Positions 33,303 through 41,501 of a stretch of DNA of 56,082 bases are shown piece by piece. Both the position numbers and the translations under genes were made by a program. Position 1 is the stretch's first letter. Each line of letters opens with the position of its first letter. The notes beneath the pieces were generated by a model. That model was given only the letters and a program-made list of their open reading frames with translations, searched no databases and had not been told where the DNA came from. The stretch comes from Oerskovia enterophila (lineage in GTDB: Bacteria > Actinomycetota > Actinomycetes > Actinomycetales > Cellulomonadaceae), in NCBI RefSeq assembly GCF_001692445.1, contig NZ_MAQA01000031.1:1-56082 (forward strand). Direction: 5' to 3'.

Positions 33303-34028
33303 TCAGTCGATCCCCAGCATCTCCCGCACCGGCCCGACGCCGTGCAGCGTCACCTCGGGTCGCAACGCCTCGCCGCGGGCCTCCCAGTCCGCCCGGTCGA
33401 GGCGGTACCGGACGTCGACCGCAGGCTTGCCCTCGCGGGCGAGCGTCGCCGTGCCGTTGGGGCGGTAGCCGAGCTTGCGCGTGACCCCGTTCGACGGGCC
33501 GTTGTCCTCCCACGCCGAGGTCGTGGCGGTCTGCGCCCCGAACCCCGTGAAGAGGAGCTCGAGGATCATGAGCCGCGCGAGCGTGCCGACGCCGGCCCCC
33601 TGGTGCCGCCGCCCCAACCACGAGCCGGACTCCGCCGTGCGTGTCACGGCGAAGTCCGACGCCGTGAGGGCCTGGACACCCAGCACCTCGCCGTCGCGGA
33701 CCACGGCCAGCTCGATCGCCCAGGACGCGGGCGCGATCCGCGACGCCGCGCCCCACTGGTAGGCCAGGATGCTGCGGCCGACCTCGACCGCCGACCCGCG
33801 CGACCACGGGAACGCGAAGGGCATGAAGCCCTCGTCGTGGATGCCCTCGCCACCGATCGCCGCGAGCTGGAAGAGCAGGTCCTCGTCGAGGTGACGCAGC
33901 TCCAGGTCCCCCGAGACGACGCGCAGCCCGGCCGGAGGCCAGAGCTCGGTGCGCGACGGGGGCTCGGTGCGGCGCACGGTCTGGGCGGGGGCGTCGGTCG
34001 CGGGTTCGGCTGCGGGATCAGGTGCCAT
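33303..34028 (-). CDS. GNAT family N-acetyltransferase
   Basis: 241 aa acetyltransferase of the RimJ/RimL-like type. LELRHLDEDLLFQLAAIGGE starts the domain; SGSWLGRRHQGAGVGTLARL is the acetyl-CoA loop (GRRHQGAGVG); TTSAWEDNGPSNGVTRKLGY carries the usual Asn-Ser/Asn-Gly-Val region. Start ATG 34028 lacks a ribosome site but has TTGACG, a 17-nt spacer and CAGGCT 6 nt before the ATG, so a leaderless transcript is likely. The open frame continuing upstream to 35252 is antisense to the acyl-CoA gene. Acceptor unknown. Confidence 0.87.
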   Translation of the reverse strand: MAPDPAAEPATDAPAQTVRRTEPPSRTELWPPAGLRVVSGDLELRHLDEDLLFQLAAIGGEGIHDEGFMPFAFPWSRGSAVEVGRSILAYQWGAASRIAPASWAIELAVVRDGEVLGVQALTASDFAVTRTAESGSWLGRRHQGAGVGTLARLMILELLFTGFGAQTATTSAWEDNGPSNGVTRKLGYRPNGTATLAREGKPAVDVRYRLDRADWEARGEALRPEVTLHGVGPVREMLGID

Positions 34029-34034
34029 CGGTGC

Positions 34035-34063
34035 AGCCTGGCCGAGTGCACGGGGCGCGTCAA
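34035..34063 (-). promoter_or_regulatory. Leaderless promoter with -35 box
   Basis: On the minus strand TTGACG, 17 nt, CAGGCT, 6 nt, ATG 34028. This is the most complete of the leaderless promoters in the window. Confidence 0.65.
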
Positions 34064-34228
34064 CAGGATTCGTCGCCGGTCGCGGTGCCTTCGACGACGC
34101 ACGAAGGGACCCGCGGGCCCGGCGCGACGGCTGGTGGTCGTCACGCCGGACCCACGGGTCCCTGGCTCCCTCGGCGGCGGTACCGCTCCGCCGGGCCCCG
34201 AGGTCGTTCGTGCGGTGCTGCCGTGCTG

Positions 34229-34312
34229 GTCGAGCACGAGGTTGCGTGCGGTCGAGCACGAGGTTGCGGCCACTATCGACCGGATAACGACCGCAACCTC
34301 GTGCTCGGCACG
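34229..34312. repeat. Palindromic repeat, divergent copy C
   Basis: Related to copies A and B. GTCGAGCACGAGGTTGCG occurs as a partial arm and again complete, pairing with CCGCAACCTCGTGCTCG (17 bp). The loop differs (CACTATCGACCGGATAACGA region). It fills most of the 305-bp gap between the GNAT start and the acyl-CoA gene stop, 21 bp from the latter. Confidence 0.8.
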
Positions 34313-34333
34313 GACAGCCAGCCCCGCGTGCCG

Positions 34334-36520
34334 TCAGCGCCTCGCGATCTTCGACCCGCCCCGTGCCGCCGCCTTGGCCGCGGCCTTCTCGCGCGCCTTG
34401 ATCGACTTCTCGCTCACGGGCTCGTCGCCGCTGGCCCGCAGCTGCCGGTAGTACTCGCGGGCCTCGTCCTGACGCACCTGCTCGGCTCCCGACGCGATCT
34501 TGGCGCGCAGGTGCTCGGGGCCGTAGCCCCAGGCGTCGACCAGGTCCTGGGCGTGGGGGCGCAGGCGTGCGACGAGGCGGTCGATGTAGCCCGTGACCGT
34601 GCGGGCACGCTGCGCGGACAGGCGCCCGTTGATCAGGTACCAGGCGAGGTTGCGCTCGATGACCGTGAGCCCGAACAGGTCGCGGACCCACGTGAGGACC
34701 TGGCGGGTGCCCGCGTCCTCGATGGTCTCGAGGGCCTGCGTGAACGCCTCCCAGTGCAGCAGGTCGGCGTGCGCCTTCGCCATCTCGATGAGCTCGTACT
34801 GGTGCTCGTTGAAGAGCTCGGCGGCCTTCTCCGGGGTGGCCTTCTGCGCGGGGCGCAGGGCGGTGGCGACGTCGGCGACCATGGTCTCGACGCGGTCTGT
34901 CAGCAGCTCGCGCTGGTTCCCGACGTCCTTGAGGTGCCCGGCGGCACGGCGCGGGTCGCCCACGTCCGCGATGGTCTGCGCGGCGCGCTTGAGCGGCGTG
35001 CGGTGCAGCGCGGCATCGGCGGCCTGCTCGACCACGAACCGGGCCATCTGCCCGGGCGAGATGTCCTTGAACTCCTTGCCGTAGTCGGCCAGGAGCCGCT
35101 TGGCGACGAGCTGGAGCAGCACGGTGTTGTCGCCCTCGAACGTCACGTACACGTCCATGTCTGCGCGCAGGCTCGTGATCCGGTTCTCGGTGAGGAACCC
35201 TGCGCCGCCGCAGGCCTCGCGCGCCTCCTGGAGGGTGTCGAGCGCGAACCACGTGCTCATCGGCTTGAGCGAGGCCGCCATGGTCTCGAGGTCCTCGCGC
35301 GACTCGGGCGTGTCGTTCTCGCCCGAGAACACCAGGTCGAACAGGTCGAGCAGGCGGTCGTGCGCGAAGTGCATCGCGTACGTCTGCGCGATGCGCGGGA
35401 TCAGGCGACGCTGGTGCGTGCCGTAGTCGAGGATCACGACCTCGTCGACGGGCGAGGCCGCGTTGAACTGACGGCGCTGGTTGCCGTAGGTCACCGCGGT
35501 CGCGAGGCCCAGCTTCGACGCGGTGATCGCGGCGCCGTCGAGCGAGACGCGGCCCTGGACGAGCGAGCCGAGCATCGTGAAGAAGCGACGCCCGGGGCTG
35601 TCGATCGGCGAGGTGTACGTGCCGTCCTCGGCGACCTGTCCGTAGCGGGCCAGGAGGTTCTCGCGCGGGACCCGGACGTGCGTGAAGTGCAGGCGACCGT
35701 TGTCGATCCCGTTGAGCCCGCCCTTGAGCCCGTCGTCCTCCCCGCCGACGCCGGGCAGAAAGGCCCCCGCGCCGCCGTCGGGCGTGGTCTCACGGATGGG
35801 CGCGTAGAACGCGTGGACGCCGTGGTTGACGCCGTTCGTCACGAGCTGCGCGAAGATGACCGCCGCCGTGCCGTTGACCGCCGCGTTGCCGAGGTAGTCC
35901 TTCCAGGCCCCGCGGAACGGGGTGTGGACGACGAACTCCTGCGTCGCCGGGTCGAACGTCGCGGTCGTCGCGATCGAGGCGACGTCCGAGCCGTGGCCTG
36001 TCTCGGTCATGGCGAACGCACCGGGCACCGAGGCGTCCATCGCGGCCGGGAGCAGGCGGTCCTGCTGCTCGGGCGTGCCGAGGTGCAGGATCGCCGCGGC
36101 GAACAGGCCCCACTGGACGCCCGCCTTGATCTGGAGCGAGGGGTCCGCCGCGACGAGCTCCTCGAACCCGGCGAGGTTGCCGCCGGCGTCGTCCTGCCCG
36201 CCGAGGCGCGTCGGGAACCCGCGGTGCACCTGCCCGATCTCGACGAGCTGCTTGACCTGGTCCATGACGCGCTCGCGGTGCTCGGTGAGCGAGAGCCCCT
36301 CGATGCGCTGGAACCGCTCCTCGCCCGCGGTCGCGCGCGCCTTGGCGCGCAGGTCGGCCCAGCGGCCCAGGAGCTGGTGCGAGAGGTCGGCCACGTCGAC
36401 ACGGACCTCGCCCTCGGGCATCGGGGGTGTGACGCCTGCGGCGGGGATGGACGTGGAGGTCGCTGCGCCGTCGCCCCGCTGGGTGTCGCGGGCGGCGGTG
36501 CGGTCAGAGGTGGTGGTCAT
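34334..36520 (-). CDS. Acyl-CoA oxidase/dehydrogenase family protein
   Basis: 728 aa flavoprotein for the first oxidation step of acyl-CoA degradation. N-terminal helical domain (DLSHQLLGRWADLRAKARAT), then flavin-binding middle domain with GAFAMTETGHGSDVASIATT, and the C-terminal helical domains with EACGGAGFLTENRITSLRAD and FEGDNTVLLQLVAKRLL. Length near 700 and this architecture fit acyl-CoA oxidase-like enzymes better than the 380-residue dehydrogenases. Start ATG 36520 has AGGAG 5 nt upstream, against a longer Pro-rich frame. It lies 37 bp after the TetR gene and is probably co-transcribed and controlled by it. Confidence 0.92.
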   Translation of the reverse strand: MTTTSDRTAARDTQRGDGAATSTSIPAAGVTPPMPEGEVRVDVADLSHQLLGRWADLRAKARATAGEERFQRIEGLSLTEHRERVMDQVKQLVEIGQVHRGFPTRLGGQDDAGGNLAGFEELVAADPSLQIKAGVQWGLFAAAILHLGTPEQQDRLLPAAMDASVPGAFAMTETGHGSDVASIATTATFDPATQEFVVHTPFRGAWKDYLGNAAVNGTAAVIFAQLVTNGVNHGVHAFYAPIRETTPDGGAGAFLPGVGGEDDGLKGGLNGIDNGRLHFTHVRVPRENLLARYGQVAEDGTYTSPIDSPGRRFFTMLGSLVQGRVSLDGAAITASKLGLATAVTYGNQRRQFNAASPVDEVVILDYGTHQRRLIPRIAQTYAMHFAHDRLLDLFDLVFSGENDTPESREDLETMAASLKPMSTWFALDTLQEAREACGGAGFLTENRITSLRADMDVYVTFEGDNTVLLQLVAKRLLADYGKEFKDISPGQMARFVVEQAADAALHRTPLKRAAQTIADVGDPRRAAGHLKDVGNQRELLTDRVETMVADVATALRPAQKATPEKAAELFNEHQYELIEMAKAHADLLHWEAFTQALETIEDAGTRQVLTWVRDLFGLTVIERNLAWYLINGRLSAQRARTVTGYIDRLVARLRPHAQDLVDAWGYGPEHLRAKIASGAEQVRQDEAREYYRQLRASGDEPVSEKSIKAREKAAAKAAARGGSKIARR

Positions 36521-36557
36521 CGGGACTCCTGTGTGCCGGTGGTAGCCATGAGAAGGA

Positions 36558-37391
36558 TCAGAGGTCGTCGGTGGAGGGGGCGGCCACGCCGTCCGGGGCG
36601 GCCACGCCGTCCGGGGCGTCGCCACGAGCGGCGGGTGCAGCGTCGCCCGCGGCGGCCGCGCCCCGACCACGGGCCATGACGCCCACGGGGCCGCCCCACA
36701 GCCAGGCTGCGACCCGCTCGGTGAGCTCGTCGCGGTCCGGGGTGTCGGGGTCGTCGTGGTGGCCGAGCCACCACTCGCCCGCGCCGCGCACGAACCCGAC
36801 GGCGCCCGCGGCCCAGGCCGCGGCGTCGGCGGGCGTGACGTCGGCCGCGCGCGTGAAGGGCTGGGCGACCAGCTCGGTCACCGAGTCGAGGAACGCCGCG
36901 AGGGGCGCGGAGGCCGTGCGCGCGGTGCCGTCGGTGCCGGCGATCGCGCCCGTGCGGGTCACGAAGTAGTAGACGTTGGGCGAGCTCGCGATCATCTCGA
37001 GGTAGACGCCGACCATGGCGCGCAGCGCCCGGCGCGGCGTCTCGGCGGACTCCGCGGCCTGCGTCAGGGCGTCGTGCATCTGCCCGACGACCGAGGCCCC
37101 GATCGCGATCTGCAGGCCGGTCTTGTCCTCGAAGTAGCGGTAGATGATCGACTTGGACGTGCCCGAGGCCGCCGCGATCTCGTCCATGGACACCCCGGGG
37201 CCGCCCTTGTGGACGGCCTTGCGCGCCGCGTGCACGAGCTCGGCGCGGCGGATCGCCCGGTGGTCGTCCCACCGGGTCGAGCGTCCGTCCACGACGGGAG
37301 CGGGAGCAGGTGCGGGGGTGCGGCCAGGGGCACGGTGGAGCACGGCGGTCCGCGGTCGCCCGGTCCTGCCGTTCGTGTCGCCGTTGATCAC
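36558..37391 (-). CDS. TetR family transcriptional regulator
   Basis: 277 aa. Pro-rich N-terminal tail of about 45 residues, then the TetR DNA-binding domain: IRRAELVHAARKAVHKGGPG, MDEIAAASGTSKSIIYRYFE, DKTGLQIAIGASVVG. The C-terminal ligand domain has YLEMIASSPNVYYFVTRTG; the last 45 residues are low-complexity Ala/Gly. GGAGG precedes GTG 37391. Divergent from the thiolase operon and upstream of the acyl-CoA oxidase gene, so it is a good candidate repressor of both, with an acyl-CoA as inducer (inference). Confidence 0.9.
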   Translation of the reverse strand: MINGDTNGRTGRPRTAVLHRAPGRTPAPAPAPVVDGRSTRWDDHRAIRRAELVHAARKAVHKGGPGVSMDEIAAASGTSKSIIYRYFEDKTGLQIAIGASVVGQMHDALTQAAESAETPRRALRAMVGVYLEMIASSPNVYYFVTRTGAIAGTDGTARTASAPLAAFLDSVTELVAQPFTRAADVTPADAAAWAAGAVGFVRGAGEWWLGHHDDPDTPDRDELTERVAAWLWGGPVGVMARGRGAAAAGDAAPAARGDAPDGVAAPDGVAAPSTDDL

Positions 37392-37526
37392 ACAGTCCTC
37401 CAGAGGTGCCCGACGTCGGTGTCGTCCCTGGTCGTCCGTCCGTCGGTCCGCGAGTGGTCCTCACGACGGCGTCCTACCCTGGCGGGAACGCCGGGCACAG
37501 GGAGTGAAGGGTGTGACCCGCCTCAC

Positions 37527-37541
37527 GATACCGAGAGTATC
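37527..37541. promoter_or_regulatory. Putative TetR operator in the divergent intergenic region
   Basis: GATAC-CGAGA-GTATC, a perfect 5-bp inverted repeat around 5 nt, followed directly by AGGTACTGT whose TACTGT (37545-37550) can serve as the -10 box of the thiolase operon. A bound repressor would cover the promoter. Confidence 0.55.
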
Positions 37542-37623
37542 AGGTACTGTGGGTCTTGGACACCGCGTGGATCGCGCCCGCGGTCCGAGACCCTCAGCAA
37601 CGAAGCGAGAGAGAGCAGCCGAA

Positions 37624-39075
37624 GTGGCCATCCGGAAGACGCAGCAGCCCACCCCCACACCCAGCTCCGCCCAGCAGCCCCCGGCCCTCCGCGACGCCTA
37701 CGTCCTGGGCGGCAACCGCATCCCGTTCGCGCGTGCCGGCGGGAAGTACACGGGAGCCAGCAACCAGGACATGTTCACGGCCGCCCTCGAGGGGCTCGTG
37801 GCCCGCTACGGCCTCCAGGGCGAGCGCCTGGGCGAGGTCGTCGGCGGCGCGGTGCTCAAGCACTCGCGCGACTTCAACCTGGTCCGCGAGTCGGTCCTGG
37901 GCTCGTCGCTCTCGCCGCAGACCCCCGCGTTCGACCTCCAGCAGGCGTGCGCCACGGGCCTCGAGGCCGTCGTGACGGTGTCCAACAAGATCCGCCTCGG
38001 GCAGATCGAGTCGGGCATCGCGGGCGGCTCCGACACGGTGTCCGACGCCCCCATCGCCGTCAGCGAGGGGCTGCGCAAGGCGCTGCTCAAGGCCAGCCAC
38101 GCCAAGACCCTGGGCGCGCGCCTCAAGGCGTTCGCCTCGGTGCGCCCCGGCGACCTGGCGCCGTCGACCCCCAGCACGGGCGAGCCCCGCACGGGCCTGT
38201 CGATGGGCGAGCACCAGGCGATCACGACCGCCGCGTGGGGCATCACGCGCGAGGCGCAGGACGAGGTCGCCCTGAACAGCCACCTGCACCTCGCCGCCGC
38301 GTGGCAGGCCGGGTTCTTCGACGACCTCGTGACCCCGTTCCGCGGCCTCACGCAGGACCAGAACATGCGCGCCGACTCGTCGGCCGAGAAGCTCGCGTCC
38401 CTCAAGCCCGTGTTCGGCAAGCACCTCACTCCGAGCGCGCCCACGCACGGGGCCGCGGCGGGCGGAGACGCCGGACCCGCTCAGCCGGTGGGCCCCACCA
38501 TGACCGCCGGCAACTCGACCCCTCTGACCGACGGCGCCTCGGTCGTCCTGCTCGGCTCGCGCGAGTGGGCCGCAGAGCACGACCTGCCCGTCCTGGCCCG
38601 CGTGGTCGACGCCGAGTCCGCGGCCGTCGACTACGTGCACGGCCACGAGGGCCTGCTCATGGCCCCTGCCCACGCGGTCCCCCGCCTGCTCGCCCGCAAC
38701 GGCCTCACGCTCGAGGACTTCGACGTCTACGAGATCCACGAGGCCTTCGCCTCGACGGTCCTGACCACGCTCGCCGCGTGGGAGGACGACGACTACTGCC
38801 GCACCGAGCTCGGCCTCGACGGCGCCCTGGGCTCGATCGACCGCTCGCGGCTCAACGTCAACGGCTCGTCGCTCGCCGCGGGGCACCCGTTCGCCGCGAC
38901 GGGCGGGCGCATCGTCGCCACGGCCGCGAAGCTCGTCGCGCAGAAGGCTGCGGAGACGGGCCGCCCGGCACGGGCGCTCATCTCGATCTGCGCGGCCGGA
39001 GGCCTGGGCCTCGCCGCGATCCTCGAGAGCGCCGACGACCTGTCCACCACGCCCGCGCAGAGCACCGAGAGCTGA
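37624..39075 (+). CDS. fadI: Acetyl-CoA C-acyltransferase (thiolase)
   Basis: 483 aa thiolase that cleaves 3-ketoacyl-CoA in the last step of beta-oxidation. Catalytic Cys109 lies in DLQQACATGLEAVVT; EIHEAFAST, NGSSLAAGHPFAATGGR (His) and CAAGGLGLAAI complete the active site. Start GTG 37624, preceded by GAGAGAG; the open frame further upstream overlaps the regulator gene. The length of about 480 residues and KLASLKPVFGKH-type core fit the FadI branch. First gene of the fadI-fabG-maoC operon. Confidence 0.92.
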   Translation: MAIRKTQQPTPTPSSAQQPPALRDAYVLGGNRIPFARAGGKYTGASNQDMFTAALEGLVARYGLQGERLGEVVGGAVLKHSRDFNLVRESVLGSSLSPQTPAFDLQQACATGLEAVVTVSNKIRLGQIESGIAGGSDTVSDAPIAVSEGLRKALLKASHAKTLGARLKAFASVRPGDLAPSTPSTGEPRTGLSMGEHQAITTAAWGITREAQDEVALNSHLHLAAAWQAGFFDDLVTPFRGLTQDQNMRADSSAEKLASLKPVFGKHLTPSAPTHGAAAGGDAGPAQPVGPTMTAGNSTPLTDGASVVLLGSREWAAEHDLPVLARVVDAESAAVDYVHGHEGLLMAPAHAVPRLLARNGLTLEDFDVYEIHEAFASTVLTTLAAWEDDDYCRTELGLDGALGSIDRSRLNVNGSSLAAGHPFAATGGRIVATAAKLVAQKAAETGRPARALISICAAGGLGLAAILESADDLSTTPAQSTES

Positions 39076-39086
39076 GGGACCCCGCC

Positions 39087-40439
39087 ATGACCGACAAGTA
39101 CCTGTCCGCGGTGAACTCCGGCTTCACCAAGACGCTCGCCACGAAGCTCGGCCTGCCCCGGCCCGCGGTCCTGCGCCGCTACCGCGCGGGCGACCCGCTC
39201 GTCCCGGGCCCCGTGCTCGTGATCGGCGAGCCCGGCTCGGCCGCCGACACGACCGCGGTCGCCCAGGCCCTGCTCGGCTGGGACCTCGACGTGCGGCAGA
39301 ACGCGAACGGCGCCGAGACCCGCTGGGGCGCGATCGTCGTCGTCCTGACGGGCGCGACGAGCCCCGCCGACTTCTCGGCCCCCGTCCTCGAGCTGGGCGC
39401 GAACCTGCGTCAGCTCGCGCCCGGAGGCCGCGTCGTGACCGTCTCGCGCGCGCCGTCCGACGACGACACGCCCCTGCTCGCGGCGACCCGCCAGGGCGTC
39501 GACGGGTTCCTGCGCTCGCTCGCCAAGGAGCTGCGCGCAGGTTCCACGGCGAACGGCATCCAGCTCACCGAGGACGCCGCCCCCGACAGCACGTCGGCCC
39601 TGGCCACGCTGCGCTTCTTCCTCTCGGCGAGGTCGGCGTTCGTCGACGGCCAGCTGCTCCACGTGGGTCCGGCCCCGACCGGGGCGACGCCCGACTGGGA
39701 CCGACCCCTCGCGGGCCGCGTCGCGGTCGTGACGGGCGCGGCCCGCGGGATCGGGGCCGCGATCGCCCGGACCCTGGCCCGCGACGGCGCGACGGTCGTC
39801 GTGGTCGACGTCCCCGCGGCCGGCGAGTCGCTCGCCAAGGTCGCCAACGAGATCAAGGGCACGGCACTCCAGCTCGACGTCACGGCCGAGGACGCAGGCG
39901 CCCGCATCCTCGAGCACGCACGGACCCGCCACGGCGGCCTGCACGTCCTGGTCCACAACGCCGGGATCCTGCGCGACAAGCTCCTCGCCAACATGTCCCC
40001 CGACAAGTGGGACGCCGTGATCGCGGTCAACCTGCTCTCGCAGCTGCGGATCAACGAGTACCTGCTGGGCGCGAACGGCTTCTCCGAGGCCCCGCACATC
40101 GTCTCGCTCGCCTCGACGAGCGGCATCGCGGGCAACCGCGGGCAGACGAACTACGGTGCCTCCAAGGCCGGGGTCATCGGGCACACGCGCGCGACGGCCC
40201 GCCTCCTGGCCCCGCTCGGCGGCTCGGCCAACGCGGTAGCGCCCGGGTTCATCGAGACCGACATGACGGCCTCGATCCCGCTCGTCCAGCGCGAGATGGC
40301 CCGTCGCGTCTCCTCGCTCCAGCAGGGTGGCCTGCCCGTCGACGTCGCGGAGGCCATCGCCTTCCTCGCCTCCCCCGCGGCGGGCGGCGTCAACGGTCAG
40401 GTGCTGCGCGTGTGCGGCCAGAGCCTGGTGGGCGCGTGA
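39087..40439 (+). CDS. High-molecular-weight 3-oxoacyl reductase (FabG4-type SDR)
   Basis: 450 aa, NAD(P)-dependent 3-ketoacyl-ACP/CoA reductase or, in the reverse direction, 3-hydroxyacyl-CoA dehydrogenase. An N-terminal half (to about 205) is a degenerate flavodoxin-like domain (GPVLVIGEPGSAADTTAVAQ). The second half is a complete SDR domain: VAVVTGAARGIGAAIARTLA, LHVLVHNAGILRDKLLANM, SLASTSGIAGNRGQTNYGAS with Tyr356 and Lys360, and NAVAPGFIETDMTASIP. This two-domain form is the mycobacterial FabG4 type. It follows the thiolase by 11 bp and overlaps maoC by 4 nt. Confidence 0.92.
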   Translation: MTDKYLSAVNSGFTKTLATKLGLPRPAVLRRYRAGDPLVPGPVLVIGEPGSAADTTAVAQALLGWDLDVRQNANGAETRWGAIVVVLTGATSPADFSAPVLELGANLRQLAPGGRVVTVSRAPSDDDTPLLAATRQGVDGFLRSLAKELRAGSTANGIQLTEDAAPDSTSALATLRFFLSARSAFVDGQLLHVGPAPTGATPDWDRPLAGRVAVVTGAARGIGAAIARTLARDGATVVVVDVPAAGESLAKVANEIKGTALQLDVTAEDAGARILEHARTRHGGLHVLVHNAGILRDKLLANMSPDKWDAVIAVNLLSQLRINEYLLGANGFSEAPHIVSLASTSGIAGNRGQTNYGASKAGVIGHTRATARLLAPLGGSANAVAPGFIETDMTASIPLVQREMARRVSSLQQGGLPVDVAEAIAFLASPAAGGVNGQVLRVCGQSLVGA

Positions 40440-41413
40440 CGGCCGCCGCGCAGGGGGCCCCGGAGCGCCGCAACCCGCGTCTCGTCACGCTGCCCTCGTT
40501 GCCGGGGCTCGGCGGTCTGTACGCGAAGGGCGTGGCGTCGTCGGGCCGGATCGCCGTGACGCGCTCCCCCGTGGGGCGCGTCCTGCCCGGGCCGCGGGAC
40601 GTCGTCCTGCCCGACGTCGTCTACCGCGTCGCCGACGTCCCGACCGCGGGCGTGACCGAGCACCTGACCGAGTACCAGCGCCTGATCGGCGAGCGCGTGT
40701 GCGACACGCTGCCCGCGGGGTACCTGCACGTGCTCGCGTTCCCGCTCGCGACCGCGCTCATGGTGCGCGGCGACTTCCCGCTGCCGCTGCTGGGGCTCGT
40801 GCACGTGTCGAACGCGGTCTCGGTGCACCGTCCCGTGCGCGTCGGCGACGTGCTCGAGGTCCGCGCGACGGCCGAGGACCTGCGCGCGCACCGGCGCGGG
40901 GTCCAGGTGGACCTCGTGACCGAGGTCAGCACTGGCGGCGAGCTCGCGTACCGCGGCGTCTCGACGTACCTGGCCAAGGGGTTCGGCCTGCCGTCAGAGG
41001 AGGAGGCGCCCCCTCAGCGGACCGAGGAGGCGTCGCGCGAGGAGTTCGTGCCGCCGGTCCCGACGGCACGCTGGGAGCTCGGCAGCGGGATCGGGCGCGC
41101 GTACGGCGCGATCTCGGGCGACCGCAACCCCATCCACACCTCGGTCCTGGGCGCCAAGGCGTTCGGGTTCCCGCGGACCATCGCGCACGGCATGTACACG
41201 GCTGCACGCGCGCTGGCCGAGGTCGGCGCGGCACGCGGTGACGCCTACGACTGGACGGTCGAGTTCGCCGCGCCCGTCCTGGTCCCGGGCACGGTCCAGG
41301 TCGCCATCACCCGGGCGCCCGACGACGACGCTCACCCGGGCGGGTTCACGTACGTGGGCTGGAACGGGAAGAGCGGCAGGCGGCACCTCAGCGGGACGGT
41401 CACGCCGCGCTGA
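40436..41413 (+). CDS. MaoC-like enoyl-CoA hydratase/dehydratase
   Basis: 325 aa double-hotdog protein that hydrates enoyl-CoA or dehydrates 3-hydroxyacyl-CoA. The catalytic hydratase-2 motif is complete in the second half: YGAISGDRNPIHTSVLGAKA, FGFPRTIAHGMYTA (Asp, His). The first hotdog half carries the acyl-binding region with no catalytic residues. Start GTG 40436 overlaps the reductase stop (GTGA). Together with the thiolase and reductase it gives three of the four beta-oxidation reactions; the oxidase gene on the other strand gives the fourth. Confidence 0.9.
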   Translation: MTAAAQGAPERRNPRLVTLPSLPGLGGLYAKGVASSGRIAVTRSPVGRVLPGPRDVVLPDVVYRVADVPTAGVTEHLTEYQRLIGERVCDTLPAGYLHVLAFPLATALMVRGDFPLPLLGLVHVSNAVSVHRPVRVGDVLEVRATAEDLRAHRRGVQVDLVTEVSTGGELAYRGVSTYLAKGFGLPSEEEAPPQRTEEASREEFVPPVPTARWELGSGIGRAYGAISGDRNPIHTSVLGAKAFGFPRTIAHGMYTAARALAEVGAARGDAYDWTVEFAAPVLVPGTVQVAITRAPDDDAHPGGFTYVGWNGKSGRRHLSGTVTPR

Positions 41414-41440
41414 GCGCTGCTCCCGCCGCTCGCCGAGAAG

Positions 41441-41484
41441 TGAGCAGATGCCCCTGATCGGGTCAGATCAGGGGCATCTGCTCA
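41441..41484. terminator. 19-bp perfect bidirectional terminator hairpin
   Basis: TGAGCAGATGCCCCTGATC (41441-41459) pairs with 41466-41484 around a 6-nt loop; CGAGA and TCTCG extend it after a short mismatch. It sits between the convergent maoC and hydrolase genes. Confidence 0.8.
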
Positions 41485-41501
41485 CGTCTCGGCAGGAGCG
41501 T

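Noticed and set aside
32229-34312. CRISPR array or composite transposon made by the repeated palindromes
   Set aside because: Copies are too far apart, without regular spacers; no cas gene, transposase or target-site duplication is visible.
34029-35252. Large N-terminal extension of the GNAT at 33303
   Set aside because: Antisense of the acyl-CoA gene and crosses repeat copy C; a leaderless promoter marks the start at 34028.
36756-39086. Long plus-strand frame preceding the FabG4 gene
   Set aside because: Shadow of the TetR and thiolase genes; the real start is ATG 39087 with matching family N-terminus.
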